Part shown: positions 11,325 to 23,290 of the stretch, piece after piece | Layout of the letters: each line of letters begins with the position of its first letter | Position numbering within the stretch: position 1 is the first letter of the stretch | NCBI GenBank assembly: GCA_903813345.2 | Contig: CAIIXF020000012.1 | Coordinates: 32,186,501 to 32,250,500 of the forward strand | Source of the DNA: Owenia fusiformis | Taxonomy: Eukaryota > Annelida > Polychaeta > Sabellida > Oweniidae | Length of the DNA stretch: 64,000 bases | Direction: 5' to 3' | Program-made: the position numbers and the translations under genes | The notes under the pieces: model-generated | Seen by the model: the letters and a program-made list of their open reading frames with translations, nothing else | Database searches by the model: none | Told to the model about the DNA's origin: nothing

Positions 11325-11989
11325 GAACTGTAGAAAGGCCTGACAGTTGATATCTTTGTGAAATTCATTAGCAGAAATGATTCCAATTATCTCACTGATA
11401 TTAGGCCTGAAGCTAATCTCTCGCTGCGTGTCTACAGAGACAAAACTAATGTGTATCTATAAGAAAAACTGTATATTGCTATAACCGTCTTTGATTTCTT
11501 TTAGACAAAACTGAATCTTGACGTGTTTGATGGTTTATTGACCTCACCTTGTTCTTAAAATTCATAATACTATGCGTTAACATGTACGGGCATTAACATC
11601 AGAAATGACGTCACCTGTTAACCCATAGTATATGTACTTTGTTTAACTTTGTCATTAAGGAATAAATTGAAATCAAAATGAAATAAATTCATATATTATC
11701 CATTTATATTAACATTTAAACCTGTCAAACACCACTGGAACAAGCCAAAAGGGTAACAGGTGTTCACATTTCAAAGTTTTCTCAAGAAAGTGTTTACATT
11801 AAAAGGTGTTTGGATAAGAGAGATGTTCAGACACAAATTTGACTGTATTATCGATCGAAATGTACAGGTAGCTGATTCTAATCAAATTGAAAAAATTAAT
11901 GCAAACAAATTGATATATTTGTGTGTATTCCTATTCGTGTGTTTAAATACACTTTAAACTGTAAACAATTGTTCAATTATAAAATACTT
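11325..11989. other. intergenic with a MITE 3' fragment
   Basis: No gene recognised. 11757-11846 is a 3' fragment of the pogo-like family (AGGTGTTCACATTTCAAAG through GACTGTA). Confidence 0.5.
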
Positions 11990-13274
11990 CACACTACCCT
12001 ACCACGTGACCACGTTTAAAAGGGAAACAGGGTACAGCTAAGTTGCAAATGGAGGACGTGGGTTTAATTCCATATTTCTGAACGTAAAATACATTTTACA
12101 TTTATTTCTAGCATTCTACCAGACATAGAATTGATTCATCGAGCAGTTTGTAGAATATTGTTGGCAAAAAACCACTATAGGCAAAGATAGATAATAGTGG
12201 GCGCAGTGAAGCAAAACTCAATGCAATACACGATACATTTCAGTAAATCTATGAACGTACAGGGAGCATGTAAGTTTCCCTTCGAAAATGTTACATTGAT
12301 ATGTAACAAAAAATCCAGTTAACTGTTATTTAAACTGCGTGTCATCGTGTTATATGTGGATACGTTTTCCAGCATGTTATTCAACTGCATTTTTGTGAAT
12401 TAATTGTTTTTCTAAAATCTTAAGATACAAAAAACGTCGTCCCAGAAATGTATCTTTACTTTGCGGTAAGGCATAACATATTGTGAAACATTTTTCCTCT
12501 TGTCACAAAGAGGATAATGTTTGTTTCGAGGTGTCTTGTGATGAGCGTTTCATGATTAAATGCAAAATCACTGGAGCAGATACCACTAAAAACATCTGAC
12601 ATTCAACACGTCATCTAAGACTACATCGATCTGGTATTAGTTTTTTTACAATAATAGAGAAATACGATGTCATATCAGCGCTACAGCAAATCGTGAAGAA
12701 CAAAATGCTCTCAAGTCGTGGCATGATGGTATTTTGAACAAAATATTTTAAATGATCGGTTTTTGAGAGAATTAGAGAATTAGACCATTCAAGGGGTTAT
12801 ATAAATCTACAAAATAATGTTTACTTTATTTGGATTAAATAACAATTGATGACACCTCAAAGCATCAACAGGCGGCCTTTTTAGCATTATTTTCACTGTT
12901 TTCAACGTAAATGTACATGAGATCGGGACATAGTATGTCTGTATAATCAGCTTACTTTCTCGCTCCCTGTACTATTGAGCAATTTACATTCCTTGTACCC
13001 TGTATTGATCAACTTTTGCAACTGTGTACCGTGTACTATGACATTTCAAATATTTTAAAATTTAAAACGATATTATTTACATTTTTTCTTCAACTATCAT
13101 ATAACTTGGAACATGGACTTCACTATTGCACCACTGAACATCAGCGAATAGCAATAATGACTCACTCCGAGCACCAAACGTATTAACCTTTTGACTTACC
13201 AGTCGAAATACTCAAAAGCGACGTGGTTGAAAGCCAAAATATTTGCACATGCGCTATCGAGGTAGGGTAGTGTG
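11990..13274. mobile_element. 1.3-kb non-autonomous TIR element
   Basis: Perfect 14-bp inverted ends CACACTACCCTACC (11990-12003) and GGTAGGGTAGTGTG (13261-13274) are bordered by TACTT on both sides (11985-11989, 13275-13279), a 5-bp target duplication. The interior has no long ORF but contains inverted GTACAGGGAGC (about 12258) and GCTCCCTGTAC (about 12962). The superfamily is uncertain. A 5-bp duplication with CAC ends recalls Transib, which is inference only. Confidence 0.8.
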
Positions 13275-13439
13275 TACTTGTAACCCATTTATAAATTCAA
13301 AATTAATGAGATAAATGACAGATACTTGAGTCTAGCTTTGTGTGAAAGAGTAGACAAGGTATGAACATGAGAAAATGTCACTTCTGTAATGAATGGTAAG
13401 CTATAGCAAATACAGTAAAACCTGATTTATCCGAATACC

Positions 13440-13690
13440 AATACAGTAAAACCTGTTTTATCCGAACACCAATTGGACAAACCTGTTTTATCCGAACACC
13501 AATTGGACAAACCTGTTTTATCCGAACACCAATTGGACAAACCTGTTTTATCCGAACACAAATTGGACAAACCTGTTTTATCCGAACACCAATTGAACAA
13601 ACCTGTTTTATCCGAACACCAATTGGACAAACCTGTTTTATCTGAACACCAATTGGACAAACCTGTTTTATCCAAACACCAATTTGACAA
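13440..13690 (+). repeat. 30-bp minisatellite built from a MITE terminus
   Basis: Eight to nine units of CCGAACACCAATTGGACAAA plus CCTGTTTTAT, nearly identical. The unit is the pogo-like TIR (ACCTGTTTTATCCGAACACC) plus 10 bp. It produces repetitive open frames on both strands that are not genes. Confidence 0.9.
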
Positions 13691-13726
13691 GCCATTGTTT
13701 GGATTAGTTAGCATTCACATATCAAG

Positions 13727-13927
13727 CAGTAATCTCTCCAGTTTTTCAGGTGGGTGCAAAATTCTCATTTTTACAATTTAGACCAAAATTGGTCAAATTA
13801 TGCCAATTTTTCATGATTTGTCTCATTTTCAAGTGGGTGCAAACTGATTTTTAGGTGGGTGCAACCCTATTTTCAAAATCTCAGGTTGGTGCTGCGCCCA
13901 CTTGCTTTAATGCTGGGGAGATCAATG
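13727..13927. mobile_element. 201-bp MITE, 5-bp TSD, ends CAGTRATCTCYCCAG
   Basis: The left end CAGTAATCTCTCCAG and the right end CTGGGGAGATCAATG are inverted copies. TCAAG flanks both sides (13722-13726 and 13928-13932). It interrupts the older pogo-like MITE. A left end of the same family is at 31879 (CAGTGATCTCCCCAG). Confidence 0.75.
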
Positions 13928-14049
13928 TCAAGCATTTTAATAAATGAGCCAATAGGAGAAAAATGGAAGATAAAGTGCTCACATTAAGAAGTGCTCACAT
14001 TAAGAAGTGTTTTGATTAAAGAGGTGTCACGATATCCAGCTATTACTCT

Positions 14050-14580
14050 AGTTACAAAAGTGTGACAAATTGTTACTGATGCCTAAAACTAACACTGACA
14101 CCAATTCTGGTTCAAAAAACTTCTTGATGGTGACATAAAACCGAAAGTACAACAGTACCTACAATTGTCCTACATGCGCCTATTAATAAAATACTTAATT
14201 TGATTTAGAAGCAATTCCCGCTGAGCCTAAAAAACATGTTGTTTCATGATTTACCGCCAAATGTCATCCAATTTATTCATTTTTCATCTAATTTAATCAA
14301 TCTTGGGACTTATTAATCACGGAAATCTTCGACATTTCAGCGCCTATGACTTCGATAAATATTTCACTTAAAGGTTGCATGTATGTAACTCACAGATTTA
14401 TTTACTTGACATTTCTCCTTTTATTCTTTAAACACAAGGACAGTTGAGCAACGTGTGTATGTGTAGGAATATGTAGGCACTAGTGCCAAAGGAAAAAAAA
14501 AGGTAGGGTGCTTCCTCTGGTGTGTCTGAGCGTTTACATCAGCTGCCTCTAGTCAGATCGACTAACAAAACAACCTTTTA
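14050..14580. other. intergenic, no gene seen
   Basis: The first part (GTTACAAAAGTGTGACAAATTG, about 14050) resembles the tandem repeat at 22195-22505. Nothing else recognised. Confidence 0.4.
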
Positions 14581-14584
14581 TGGG

Positions 14585-14700
14585 GTTGTCAAGTTGGCCG
14601 AGAGGGCTTGAGTGCCGGCACGTTCAGGATAGGCGATTGGGCGCCGTAGCCACAAGGTTGCGAGTTCGAGGCGCGTGTGCTCCTTATGTTTATTCATTTA
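14585..14700 (+). mobile_element. tRNA-derived SINE (Pol III boxes)
   Basis: A-box-like TGGCCGAGAGGG at 14595-14606 and B-box-like GAGTTCGAGGC at 14662-14672 are spaced as in a Leu/Ser-type tRNA with a long variable arm. The would-be acceptor-stem strands do not pair, so I read it as a SINE head or tRNA pseudogene, not a working tRNA. A pogo-like MITE inserted just downstream at TA (14721). Confidence 0.6.
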
Positions 14701-14722
14701 GAAGATCCTGTCTCAAGTCGTA

Positions 14723-14830
14723 CAGTATAATCTGTATATCTGAACACCTCTCAATTCGAACACCTCCCAGTGTCATCAGGCAATCTGAACAAACCTAAAC
14801 ACTCTTCAAAAGAGTTCTCATATTGTTAAT
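14723..14830 (+). mobile_element. pogo-like MITE, left part
   Basis: CAGTATAATCTGTATATCTG followed by AACACCTCTCAATTCGAACACC. No right end can be recognised, so the boundary is approximate. Confidence 0.6.
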
Positions 14831-17472
14831 CAATAAAGTAAAATAGAAAAAAACTGACAAAAAAACATGCTTTACATACAAAAGCCTTACAATTTGAAAA
14901 TGTAAAATCATTTAGTTGGCTTAAAGCAGATACAGCTTCAAACTAGGCATGTTTTAGACAACAATGTGATTTTCCACAGGAAACCAATATCTTTATTAAA
15001 TTTAGGTAAAAATAGAATCCATTTTCAAATTAGATGAGCTCCTTATAGTTTTTACATGATTCGGTAATAAACGACTATAATATCGCATGCAGCCATTAGC
15101 TAGCAGACATACTTCACGCAATCAGGCAATTAACACTGCTTCTGCAGGAAATACTCTTACACCGAAGATGGCATGCAGTCTGTGAAACTTGCACCCATGT
15201 CTTATTATACCCTTGATTATGTCGTTCCGGAGATATTTAATTAATATCAATATATGCTATAATGGTTATAGACTGAGGCCTGGGAATGTAAGTATTAGTA
15301 GTAGTGAAATGTATTAAAATAGCATTTCATTTGTTACATCATACCGTCATCCATCTTTTTCCTCTTTATTCCTGTGTGTACGTGTATATGTGCAAATATA
15401 GCGTAATAACTGACATGTATAAAAACTGTCTCAGTACACACTCATTTTTATTAAACATTTGGTAACATATTTATAGGCCTCCAGTTATAGGCATTCAGAT
15501 AATTTCTCCAGGATGTGAAGCGAAGTAATATATTCCATATTTTTCCTCTATAAAATTAGAATAAAGTTTTCATCCTGGCATTTCTATACATGGCTAAATG
15601 ACATGCAAAATGTCATCACTTGCCATTTGTTACAAATGCCATTTGTTACAGACTCCAATCGCAGAATGCCAAACACCGATCCCCGAATGCCAAACACCAT
15701 CCACAAATCAGTTGGGAGTCAGAGTTAGAGACCATAACAATTTGCGACATAAAAATTCAAAGCATTCACTTTACTTGCCTCAATTTCAAGTAAGTTATTC
15801 ATATACGGAAAACATAATCTCCAAGTACCTATAAATTCTATTGTCCAGCAGGAAGCCTTATACAGGACATGCTCCTAGCATTTCATAGGGAATTTGTTGG
15901 GAAATATTGATTGGCATTTGTTTCCATTTATGTTACTGCTATGTTCAATGTGGAACAAACTCCTTTGATGTTGTCTTTCCAGTTTTAGCACGTACCCTCT
16001 ACCGAGATTTAAGACCCTAGTTCTCATATGGCGATCAATGTTTCATTTTGGCATTACCATTTTATATGGCTTTAAGATCTAATATAACTGGTCATCAAAT
16101 GAACATTTTGCTTTGTTGTATTTCATTGCTATGCAACAAGCGCAACCAATCATAACACCTTGTTTGATCGTAAATACTTATCTGGTATGTTAGAGGATAT
16201 TTCTCTATATGAAATATAAAGCAATTAAGAGCTAAATTTCACCACCTGCCATTTGTTACAGAGAGTATAAGAGTATAACTCGTAGTCTGACAAAGCATAG
16301 TGAGAGTTTAACAACATAAAATCCAAGTCAAATGGGAGCAGTCAAATGTGGCCTAGTGGGTATTCAAATATGTAAATTAATAAAGAGATAAAAAAATTTC
16401 AGACCGAGAAAAAGTGTTCAAATTGAGAGGTTTCTAGATAAGGATATATTCGGATATACAGATTTTACTGCATTTATATAAACTCATATGGTCTCTGGGG
16501 TATTCACGTATTGTGAACTCATTAGGTATGTTTGCCTATAAAACAATGAGCAAGAGTGCCTGTGATAAAACACTAAAGGTGCAACAATTAGAGCAGGGGG
16601 GCCATTAAACAATCATCAACCAGTGTCAAAATATATTTAAGTTTGGATATTTCATCAAGACTAATATATATTTTCATTATCTACAAAGAAACCCCTGGAT
16701 GAACTTTATTTCAGCTGATATTCCTCTTGAAACGTGGCGGATCTTAAAAATCTATAAGTGGGACTCCCTTTATTGAAGCATTGAACTGAATTTACACTTC
16801 TTATGCTGAAATTGATAGTTTATCCATACATTTTAAGATAATATGTATGTCCAAGAAGGTGTTAAGCCAAATATAAACCTGACAGCTAAGAAAAAAATTT
16901 AAAAAATTGAATTTTCTCTCTACAGTCCTTGTTGCCCCTTTAACAGATGCATCAATGTCAAAGGCTAACAACTAACATGTAAACTACTCAATTTTTTCTT
17001 TAGAATGTTTCCTCATTTGGATGTGAAATTCCAATCAATCATCGCAATTAATAACCTGGGCCTCTAGGAAGACCAGTCCTGTACTGATAGAGAATAAATA
17101 TAGTTTTCAAATAAAATCAAATCAACCCCCCCCCTTTGTCTTGATATTTCAAAGCAGCAATGAATGCCTATCAATTCTCACGAAGAATGACCTAAAATTC
17201 TATGATTTTCTAAATTTTCAAATGGGTCAAAATTTCAATGGTTACATTTAAGGTAATTTTCATATTTTCAACTAGGTACATTAACTCACTTACTAGTTTT
17301 ATTTTCAATGAAAACTTCATATTACCTTGGCAACCCAAGATGACTGGATGTTAGTTGATTTAATAATGCGGACAACCTTGCTACTATAGATACAGTTAAC
17401 AACACTTGAGGTAAAACAAATACAAACACTACATAACCCTTCCAGCAAAGTATTACACAGACATCTTATCTC
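14831..17472. other. intergenic with MITE fragments, no gene seen
   Basis: No exon recognised. 15598-15760 holds the family core (TGCCATTTGTTACA twice, then ACACCATCCACAAATCAGTTGGGAG). 16247-16470 is a MITE 3' portion ending GGATATACAGATTTTACTG. A short C-tract is at about 17126. Confidence 0.5.
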
Positions 17473-17478
17473 AAACCA

Positions 17479-17622
17479 CACTGGCGGATCTGGGGGGAGG
17501 GGGGGGGGGTCCAGAAAATAAAAATTGGGCCCAAAAAAAAAGAAAATGCCTCAAGGCGGAAGTTTTTATCTCTGACCTGAAATTCGCCCCCCCCCCCCTT
17601 GTTGGTTCCCAGATCCGCCCCT
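17479..17622. mobile_element. 144-bp MITE with GGCGGATCTGGG ends and 6-bp TSD
   Basis: Inverted GGCGGATCTGGG / CCCAGATCCGCC lies near the ends (full ends CACTGGCGG and CCGCCCCT). AAACCA repeats directly at 17473-17478 and 17623-17628. The interior has long G and C tracts. A much-degraded relative may be at 31435-31710. Confidence 0.7.
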
Positions 17623-17628
17623 AAACCA

Positions 17629-18071
17629 TATATTGAAATTCAAACACTGAATCATGACACACTTCAGAAAAGTGCTGAACCAATATATAAAACTATACAG
17701 AAAGTCTCAGATAAAATAGATGAAGTAGATGAGAGAATTGTAGATTATAAAATGGATGTATTTATTGAATAAGGAATGCAAATTGATTAAGTTTGAAAAC
17801 ATGCTTGTGTCTTGTATTGATTGGTATTATCACTTATACTACAGAAAATATTGATTTCATTTTGTTGTTCAAACGTATCATTGCTCTACATCTCTCCATT
17901 GTCAGGAGTTTCATTGGTGATATAGTAGATATGAAGCAAGCGGACGCTTCAGCTTAATAAAAAAAAACAAACTTTTTTTGTCTTAAATTTAAAATTTGTT
18001 CCAAAATTAAAAAAATATCATCTTTGGAGCACATACAATTAACTCCTTAGTAGCTTCTTTCTTTCAGTGTC
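17629..18071. other. intergenic, no gene seen
   Basis: AT-rich. Its end (from about 18040, GCTTCTTTCTTTCAGTGTC) is the first part of the tandem duplication that continues at 18776. Confidence 0.45.
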
Positions 18072-18075
18072 TTAA

Positions 18076-18771
18076 CCTTTAGCAGACCACCGGCAACCGC
18101 GTCCGCCCATTTAAAATTACCGCCAGAATCCACCGGCGGATCCGGACGACACAAATCTAACTTTTGAAAACTTTACTTTTTCCCGCCGTTCTTAAGATCC
18201 AATTAGATTGCCCGATTTATTCAGTCCTTAGTAGGTGACTTCCTGTTGACCTAGAAATGGCGATGTTTCGAAAAATATTTCTCAATTCAACAATTTAAAC
18301 AGTGTTTAAGTCGTTTTTAGTGAACAAATCGTACAAAATGACGGCCAAATAGGATCACAACGAAAATGTGGAGGAAATGGATTGCGATTTCGAGCTCTTA
18401 AGGCTCTTGGAAGCCGATAATGGTCATCGAAAATAGAAACTAGAATATTTTCTGAACTGAAAAGAAACATTCGATCGCTGCAAATTCAGTTTTGAATTCT
18501 GACCAGACATTGAATCTCCCCAGGGGCGAAACGGCGGATTCCGGAGGAGTATTCATGGTATATTTATGCCCAGTCGTGTTTATGTACGAAAAAAATTCAT
18601 GAGAACATTTTTCTCATTAGCCAGGCTAGTGTATCTTCCCTTTGTGAAAATTTTATCCAGATTCATTCTGTAGTTATTGAGATATTAATTATTTAGTCAA
18701 GGCATATCATTTTTGAAAAATAAGTCAGATGCGTGGGATATATTTCCTGAAATAAGTCAGAGTGCAGAAGG
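18076..18771. mobile_element. TTAA-flanked non-autonomous element (piggyBac-like), 696 bp
   Basis: TTAA at 18072-18075 and 18772-18775. The ends CCTTTAGCAG and CTGCAGAAGG-like sequence are inverted with mismatches (both begin CCTT). The flanks rejoin as CAGTGTCTTTAATCTACCTGTACC, which matches the uninterrupted neighbouring copy CAGTGTCTTTTATCTATCTG at about 18878. An ATG followed by a short acidic reading (EEMDCDFELL) at about 18340-18420, interrupted by a stop, may be a remnant of a transposase N-terminus. This is weak inference. Confidence 0.7.
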
Positions 18772-18775
18772 TTAA

Positions 18776-19010
18776 TCTACCTGTACCTTTAACTCAAAGC
18801 TTTTTGTCAAAATGCTTCGTAAGTTCAGCAATTTAGCCTTCCTGTCACACACCATTATCCACAAGCTTCTTTATTTCAGTGTCTTTTATCTATCTGTACC
18901 TCTAACTCGAAGCTTTTTGTCAAAATGCTTCGTAAGTTCAGCAATTTACCCTTGCCGTCACATACCATTATCCACAAGCTTCTTTCTTTCAGTGTCTTCT
19001 ATATCTGCAC
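18776..19010 (+). repeat. tandem duplication, ~107-bp unit
   Basis: Two copies of a block running from TACCTGTACCTTTAACTC to CTTTCAGTGTCTT, each containing CAAAATGCTTCGTAAGTTCAG. Part of a third unit precedes the TTAA element at about 18040-18071. Confidence 0.85.
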
Positions 19011-19212
19011 CGAAACGCAATTAACAATGGCTTGCAGATGAGCTGAAAGCGTCTCAACACTCCAATGAGACTCATATAAAGCTAATAGAGACAAGCCACT
19101 GTAGGAAATAATGCCCCATTCTTATGCATGAATTCTTCTTTCTTTCATTGAACAACAAGGTGAGAAATCAATTAATGGCATTTGAGATGCGTATTTTCAC
19201 CATATTGTAACA
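19011..19212. other. intergenic, no gene seen
   Basis: Nothing recognised. Confidence 0.4.
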
Positions 19213-19397
19213 CAGTAAAACCTATGTACAGTGAACGCCTATGTTCATTGTAGATTGGTGTTCACTACAGAGAGGCAGTTTTGTACAGAACTCAATGGAG
19301 TGTGTGCTGAAAAAAACTCAGGTGTTCACTAGAGAGAGATGTTCACTAAACTCAGATGTTCACTAGAGAGAGGTGTTCACTATGACCAGTTTTACTG
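19213..19397. mobile_element. pogo-like MITE variant, 185 bp, both ends
   Basis: Starts CAGTAAAACCTATGTACAGTG and ends CCAGTTTTACTG. The interior repeats GTTCACTAGAGAGAGGT three times, a variant of the family's GAACACCTCTCT reiteration. Confidence 0.75.
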
Positions 19398-19511
19398 TAC
19401 ATATGAGTCATTTAATATTGTGCTGCTGCTTGGATTCTATTTTTGAATTCAAACCTGAGAAATCAAGTTATAGCCTAACATGAGTATTTTCATCATACTG
19501 TAATACATATA

Positions 19512-19785
19512 CAGTAAAACTTGTAGATCTGAACACCTCTTTATTCCAAACACCTTTCAATATGAACACTTTTTTTCAAGTCCTGAATTTGGTGTTTCCC
19601 AGTGACTTATATCAAACAAGGCAACATGCAAAATGTCACCACCTGCCATTAGTTACAGATGCCGATCACCAACATTGTCCACAAGAAGGAGACTATAACA
19701 ATAAAAAACCTAAAAATTTGAACACATGCAAATCAAAAAATATTTGGCTGTCTCAGTGGCATTTTGGTTAGACAGGTTTTATAAT
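19512..19785. mobile_element. pogo-like MITE, about 274 bp, both ends
   Basis: Left CAGTAAAACTTGTAGATCTG, right GACAGGTTTTATAATA. The interior carries the family core TCACCACCTGCCATTAGTTACAGATGCC, which shows that this core seen alone elsewhere belongs to the same MITE family. Confidence 0.75.
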
Positions 19786-20808
19786 ATAAAAACTTGAGTC
19801 GTTTTCACCATACTATGGTACAACATAAATCAACGAAGATTCTATCATGTTGGCGGCACTTACCTTATTGCTCTATTATTAAGATTGATACTGTCTGAGG
19901 CTTCGTGATTTTCTCTTCATAGCTTTTGCTGTTCACTTACTGTAGAATTATGGACTGAAAATAAAAAATCATTCTAGAAAAGTGCACACTGCATAAACAA
20001 AAAATCTCTTCGTTAATTTTCACTAAATACTAATTCTTATTAACGCATCAATGCTAATTTTACCCCTGGAAATTAATATGACAAAGCATAGGATAACATA
20101 ACATAACATAACATAATAACATAGCAACAATTAAATGAATCCAGCCAAGGAAATTAGCAAATCTGATCAACTCCACTCTATCCAAAAATAAACATTTACA
20201 ATTGAAAAAACAAGTTGAATATTAATAACCATATCTGAGAATCATATCATTTACAAAATATTGATTTAAGGTATTCACCTCCACATGACCAGCAGCTGGT
20301 TAAATATACAATTACCATGAACATTTAAGATATGATTATCAATAATCAAGATATATGTATACACAAGTGCCTGAAAATTATTACAGAAAATAAAACAACT
20401 AAGTGTCCATCATTCATAAGGAAAACAAACCACAACTATCCCAAAGCATGATCTAACATGAAAAGAAACAGTGTCTTATACCTCCCCCTGATATAAAAAT
20501 CGACATGTTTTTGTAAATTACATATTCTAGCTGTAAATGACATGTTTTCTATCCGTCATGTCAAATATCAAAGCTAGCGATGCCTTGGCACGATGGCTTA
20601 ATATTTTCTCATTTTTTGTCTCAAATAAATGACGTGCCTGGAATTCTTGAGTTTCTATTATTTATGGTGATAATATCTGAATCTCTTCGGAATCAAAACT
20701 CCTCAAGTCATACAGCTAATCAAATCAATAATTCTATTCAAATAATTTCATTCATCTTCATGAAAAATAAGTAATATTTTCTAACCTCACTGTTTTCACG
20801 TTTCTATC
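19786..20808. other. intergenic, no gene seen
   Basis: AT-rich. It contains a short (AACAT)n run at about 20090-20125. No gene recognised. Confidence 0.5.
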
Positions 20809-20810
20809 TA

Positions 20811-20993
20811 CAGTAAAACCAATATATGAGAACACCTGTCTTATCTGAACACCTCTCAATGTGAACACTTTTGTCATGTCAGTCCCATTTTTTTTGCTAT
20901 AGGTTATTATATATTAAAAAATCTCAATATGTGAACACTTGCCAGTCAACACTTTTGGCTGGTTCGTAGTATTCAGATAAGACAAGTTTTGCT
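20811..20993. mobile_element. pogo-like MITE, 183 bp, both ends
   Basis: TA then CAGTAAAACCAATATATGAG at the left, and AGACAAGTTTTGCTATA at the right. Internal GAACACCTGTCTTATCTG and AACACCTCTCAATGTG motifs. Confidence 0.75.
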
Positions 20994-20996
20994 ATA

Positions 20997-22194
20997 TACT
21001 ACTCAAGTCCCTTTATATTTTCTTCTCTCCCTTTATCATGGTTTTGGGGTATGTCTCAAAAATCCTAAAACATAAAATGCCATTTTTGCCTTTATTGTCA
21101 CACTTGTCTTTATTAATCAATATTTATCGTTTATTCTGCGTAGTTTTAAGCCTCTAACTGATTAGGTACATTTTGAGACCACATGTAAGAGTTTGGTTAC
21201 AATTGGACTCTTGTAAAGGGGAGGGATATGGCAAAGAAATCTCTGTATGACAAAACTAAGGAAATTATTTGTATCTATTATTGGAAAAATATATCAAATT
21301 ACTGAAACACTGTTACACCTACATGCGAACAGATTGCATTATAGCAATTTGAAAGAAACAGTTACTTAATATAAGATTCAATTTATCAGAATCATCATAA
21401 TGGGAAGAAGGCTAAAACTAATTTCACTTACTGCTCAAAACAAACCTCCGGTTACGAGGCCAACTCAGAGTTACAGAGATCAAGTTACAAAGACTTTAAG
21501 TAACCTTAAATAAGTAACAAAGATGAAGTTACAAAGAATAAATTACGAGGACCTTTATTGCCCCTTTAATCATAAGGTATCTGTGGTTGTTTAATAACAG
21601 CCTTTAAATAAAAATCAATTTACTAAGTTATAATGTTAAATGCTTCGGTTGAGCCTTTAATAGCCCTGCTATATTTAGATCTCCTTTCACAGATAGGATT
21701 ATTGTCATCTTGAACATAATTCTATAGAAACAATATTCGATCATCGATCTTTCGCAGCTTCGAAAACGATGAAACTATTAATTAAAAGTTTGCTCATATT
21801 CTACTTTACTATCGAGAATAATCAATACGAGAAATTCTTGCAATAAATGCTGCATAAGCGATCAAAGAAGAGGAGGGAAAACCCCATGATTCAATTGATG
21901 ACATACAATTTCCTCCTTTGCGCACCTCCTTTCCAGGATGTACGTATATTTTTGTTTACCCTCCATCTTGGTTTTCAACGTTTTCAAATTGACCTAGCTA
22001 GTTTTAAACCTATCAACGATCGATTCGCTTAACTAATCAGCGACGATGTCATCTCAATACAGATTTCCTTATAAGCGAATGTCATCTTTGAACCCTGGGG
22101 TTTCTCCCCCTCTTGATCAAAGTTGAAATCTTATTCTTTATTAATTGTATTGACACTATGTTCATAAAAAAGTACAAAACAATTAAGGCATTAC
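20997..22194. other. intergenic, no gene seen
   Basis: AT-rich, no exon recognised. 21440-21550 has several short reiterations of AAGTTACAAAGA. Confidence 0.45.
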
Positions 22195-22505
22195 CATGAC
22201 AATATGTAAATACTTGAAAATGGTTACAAAAGTGTTACAGATAAAAAAGTGTTATAGATACCAACTACAATGCCAAACATACTTATTTACTCAAATCTAA
22301 TCACATATATACAAAATGTAAGTGGTTACAAAAATGCAACAAATTGTTACAGATGCCTACAACAATACCAAATTTAAACTTACTTATCAAATTGTTTATG
22401 CAAAATGATTGTAAGTGATTACAAAAATGTAAAAATTGTTACAGATACCTATTACCTCCAACAATACCAAATTCACCTACTTATCAAATTGTTTATATGC
22501 AAAAT
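22195..22505 (+). repeat. tandem repeat, ~110-bp unit, about 2.5 copies
   Basis: Units share GTGGTTACAAAAATG, ATTGTTACAGATGCC and ACAATACCAAATT, in that order, followed by CTTATCAAATTGTTTATG. They are imperfect. Confidence 0.75.
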
Positions 22506-22970
22506 GTCCCAGTGGCATCTAGAGTCTAGACTTAGAATTTTTACAAAAAGCTCCATAACAAAGGTTTTGTGCTTGATGTGTAACATCAAAAAAATCCTTG
22601 ATTCCTTGATTACGAAGCTTTTATGTCAAAATGCTTTTTAATGAAGCAATATTAAACCTTTTATGTCAAAGAAAATGATGGCAGTCTTGCAGGAAAAACA
22701 GAGTAAGATAAAGAGGGAGGGTGGGATGCATGGATGGCATATGATTTAATCATCATGGTAACTTATTGAACATCACCAATTCCTTCTCTATTTTTCATTT
22801 GTATGAATATCCTGACATCTTATCTGTATTTATTAATCAGATAATCAATGATTTCAACATGTTTCAGGTAAATTAAACACTGCGGCTGATGACCTGTCGA
22901 TAGATGTTTGTTATTAATACATAGTTATTAACACAACTTGAGCTGAATAGAAAGTCATGATATGAGGTTA
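22506..22970. other. intergenic, no gene seen
   Basis: Nothing recognised. Confidence 0.4.
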
Positions 22971-23290
22971 AGCTACATGTTTTTTAAAGAACTTGTCGTG
23001 AATGGGAAATATTATGACCCCCAGGGAGTACTATCCCCCTCTCAATCGTTTTTTCAGGAACCTAACTAAAACTGTTTTCTTTTACCTTTATACTCAATTT
23101 GGCAAGTTACTAATACCAAGGGAGAACTAAAGATACACGTTTTTCATAGAACTTGTAAGTGAACATGAAATTTTATGACCCCCAGGGAATACTGCACCCC
23201 TCTCATCTCGTTTTCCAGGGACCAAATTACAAAGTCTATTTCCATATGCCTTTTTACTCAATAGGACAAGTCGACATGATGAAGGGAAAA
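22971..23290 (+). repeat. direct duplication, ~170-bp unit, two copies
   Basis: Both copies contain AGAACTTGT, then TATGACCCCCAGGGA, then CCCCTCTCA and a TTTTACTCAAT end, with point differences. Confidence 0.8.

Larger units (their letters stand above)
13413..14049. mobile_element. pogo-like MITE with minisatellite and nested MITE
   Basis: The left end CAGTAAAACCTGATTTATCC is at 13413. The right end is degenerate (GTGTCACGATATCCAGCTATTACTCTA, about 14025-14051). The interior matches the family (ATTAGTTAGCATTCACATATCAAG, GAGCCAATAGGAGAAAAATGG). It has been inflated by a 30-bp array and by a 201-bp insertion. Confidence 0.7.

Noticed and set aside
13378-13781. Repetitive open frames of 95-105 codons on both strands, and a CRISPR-like look of 30-bp repeats
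   Set aside because: The repeats are contiguous without unique spacers and open on both strands. They are a minisatellite derived from a MITE end, in an animal genome.
14585-14700. Functional tRNA gene (Leu/Ser type)
   Set aside because: A- and B-box-like motifs exist, but the acceptor-stem ends do not pair. It is better explained as a SINE head or tRNA pseudogene.
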